A stretch of 64,000 nucleotides of DNA from Bog-756 sp963837805 (GTDB lineage Bacteria; Actinomycetota; Acidimicrobiia; Acidimicrobiales; RAAP-2): NCBI GenBank assembly GCA_963837805.1, contig CAWIOU010000020.1:62001-126000 (forward strand). Direction: 5' to 3'. A program made the position numbers and the translations under genes. Below the pieces are notes generated by a model. That model ran no database searches and was not told the DNA's origin. It saw only the letters and a program-made list of their open reading frames with translations. Of the stretch, positions 63,501 through 64,000 are shown piece after piece (within the stretch, counting starts at the first letter, position 1; each line of letters starts with the position of its first letter).

Positions 63501-64000
63501 GTGCCCGAACTACCCGAGGTCCAAGCCCTGACCGCCGCCCTCGACGCCCGGATGGTCGGCCTCCCGGTCGAGCGCTGCCAGCTGACCTCGTTCTCGGCCC
63601 TGAAGACGGTGCGCCCCGGCCTGGACGAACTGGTCGGCCGGATGATCACCGGCGTCGAGCGACGGGGCAAGTTCATCTGCATCGACGTCGACGGCCTGTG
63701 GCTGGTGGTCCACCTGGCCCGCGGCGGGTGGGTCAAGTGGTACGAGCGGGTGCCCGATACCGCCCTGCGTCCCGGCCGGAGCCCCATCGCCCTCCGGGTC
63801 AAACTGGGCGACGGAGCCGGCTTCGACATCACCGAGATGGGCACCGAGAAGCGGGTGGCCCTCTGGGTGGTGCTCTCGCCTGACGACGTCGAGCCCGTGG
63901 CCTCCCTCGGTGTCGACCCCCTGGGACCGGCATTCACCGTCGAGCGCTTCGAGGAGTTGCTACGCGGCACGTCGACCACCCTCAAGACGGCGCTCACCGC
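63501..64000 (+). CDS. mutM: Formamidopyrimidine-DNA glycosylase (partial)
   Basis: Starts GTG 63501 with 'PELPEV', the diagnostic N-terminus where proline is the Schiff-base nucleophile and Glu follows. 'RRGKFICIDVDGLWLVVHLA' holds the conserved Lys near residue 57, and 'GVDPLGPAFT' is the loop before the helical domain. It removes oxidised purines such as 8-oxoG. The gene runs off the right edge; the H2TH and zinc-finger parts are missing. Fpg and Nei cannot be fully separated without the C-terminus. Confidence 0.88.
   Translation, partial: MPELPEVQALTAALDARMVGLPVERCQLTSFSALKTVRPGLDELVGRMITGVERRGKFICIDVDGLWLVVHLARGGWVKWYERVPDTALRPGRSPIALRVKLGDGAGFDITEMGTEKRVALWVVLSPDDVEPVASLGVDPLGPAFTVERFEELLRGTSTTLKTALT

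Overview
The window is about 69% GC and densely coded on both strands. Start codons are often GTG and neighbouring genes often share 4-base GTGA or ATGA overlaps. Gene families such as the type II-looking IleRS, PASTA-domain kinase, gatCAB operon, FGGY kinase and SCP2 protein suggest a high-GC actinobacterium, plausibly class Acidimicrobiia. That placement is inference from general character, not from a marker gene. No rRNA, tRNA, CRISPR array, insertion sequence or phage gene was seen.

Layout. (1) 1-23.3 kb is a cell-surface polysaccharide region: an ABC-2 export permease, three glycosyltransferases, a WbsX-like protein, two sulfotransferases, a Wzy/EpsG-like membrane protein, a Wzz/CpsD-like chain-length protein, a CapD/WbpM-type dehydratase, a nucleotide-sugar dehydrogenase, a sugar epimerase, a PAP2-like protein, a LuxR-type regulator, an FkbH-like protein, a CDF metal transporter and a GH43-like secreted protein. 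A sulfated extracellular glycan is a reasonable inference. (2) 23.3-34.1 kb holds esterase-gatC-gatA-gatB, an SCP2 protein with a striking operator-like upstream region, an SDR-MFS pair, and a PASTA kinase / small Cys-rich protein / D12 DNA methyltransferase operon. (3) 34.3-36.3 kb and 53.2-54.0 kb carry three paralogous secreted-protein modules, each with the same leader hairpin and the same terminator. (4) 36.5-49.9 kb is metabolic: ALDH-iscS-mnmA-ligA, an acyl-CoA synthetase and MFS transporter, and a polyamine-type cluster (PuuC-, PuuD- and PuuA-like plus an SDR). (5) 50.1-52.9 kb has an ECF sigma factor, a partner membrane protein with a glycine-rich tandem-repeat tail, and a secreted glutamic-peptidase-like protein. 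(6) 54.2-64 kb has leuA behind an apparent leucine attenuator, a polytopic membrane protein, a methyltransferase, an FGGY kinase, ileS and the start of mutM.

The most notable novel-looking system is the three-copy secreted-protein module. Its 5' leader hairpin has a GAGA tetraloop and shows a compensatory base-pair change, and each unit ends in a nearly identical terminator. The second is a complete-looking leucine attenuator: a 12-residue leader peptide with three consecutive Leu codons followed by mutually exclusive hairpins.

Caution for all readers: at least a dozen genes, including housekeeping ligA, mnmA and gatB, are broken by single-base indels, nearly all of them one extra base. This looks like assembly or sequencing error rather than gene decay. 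I give whole-gene spans across these frameshifts and mark them.
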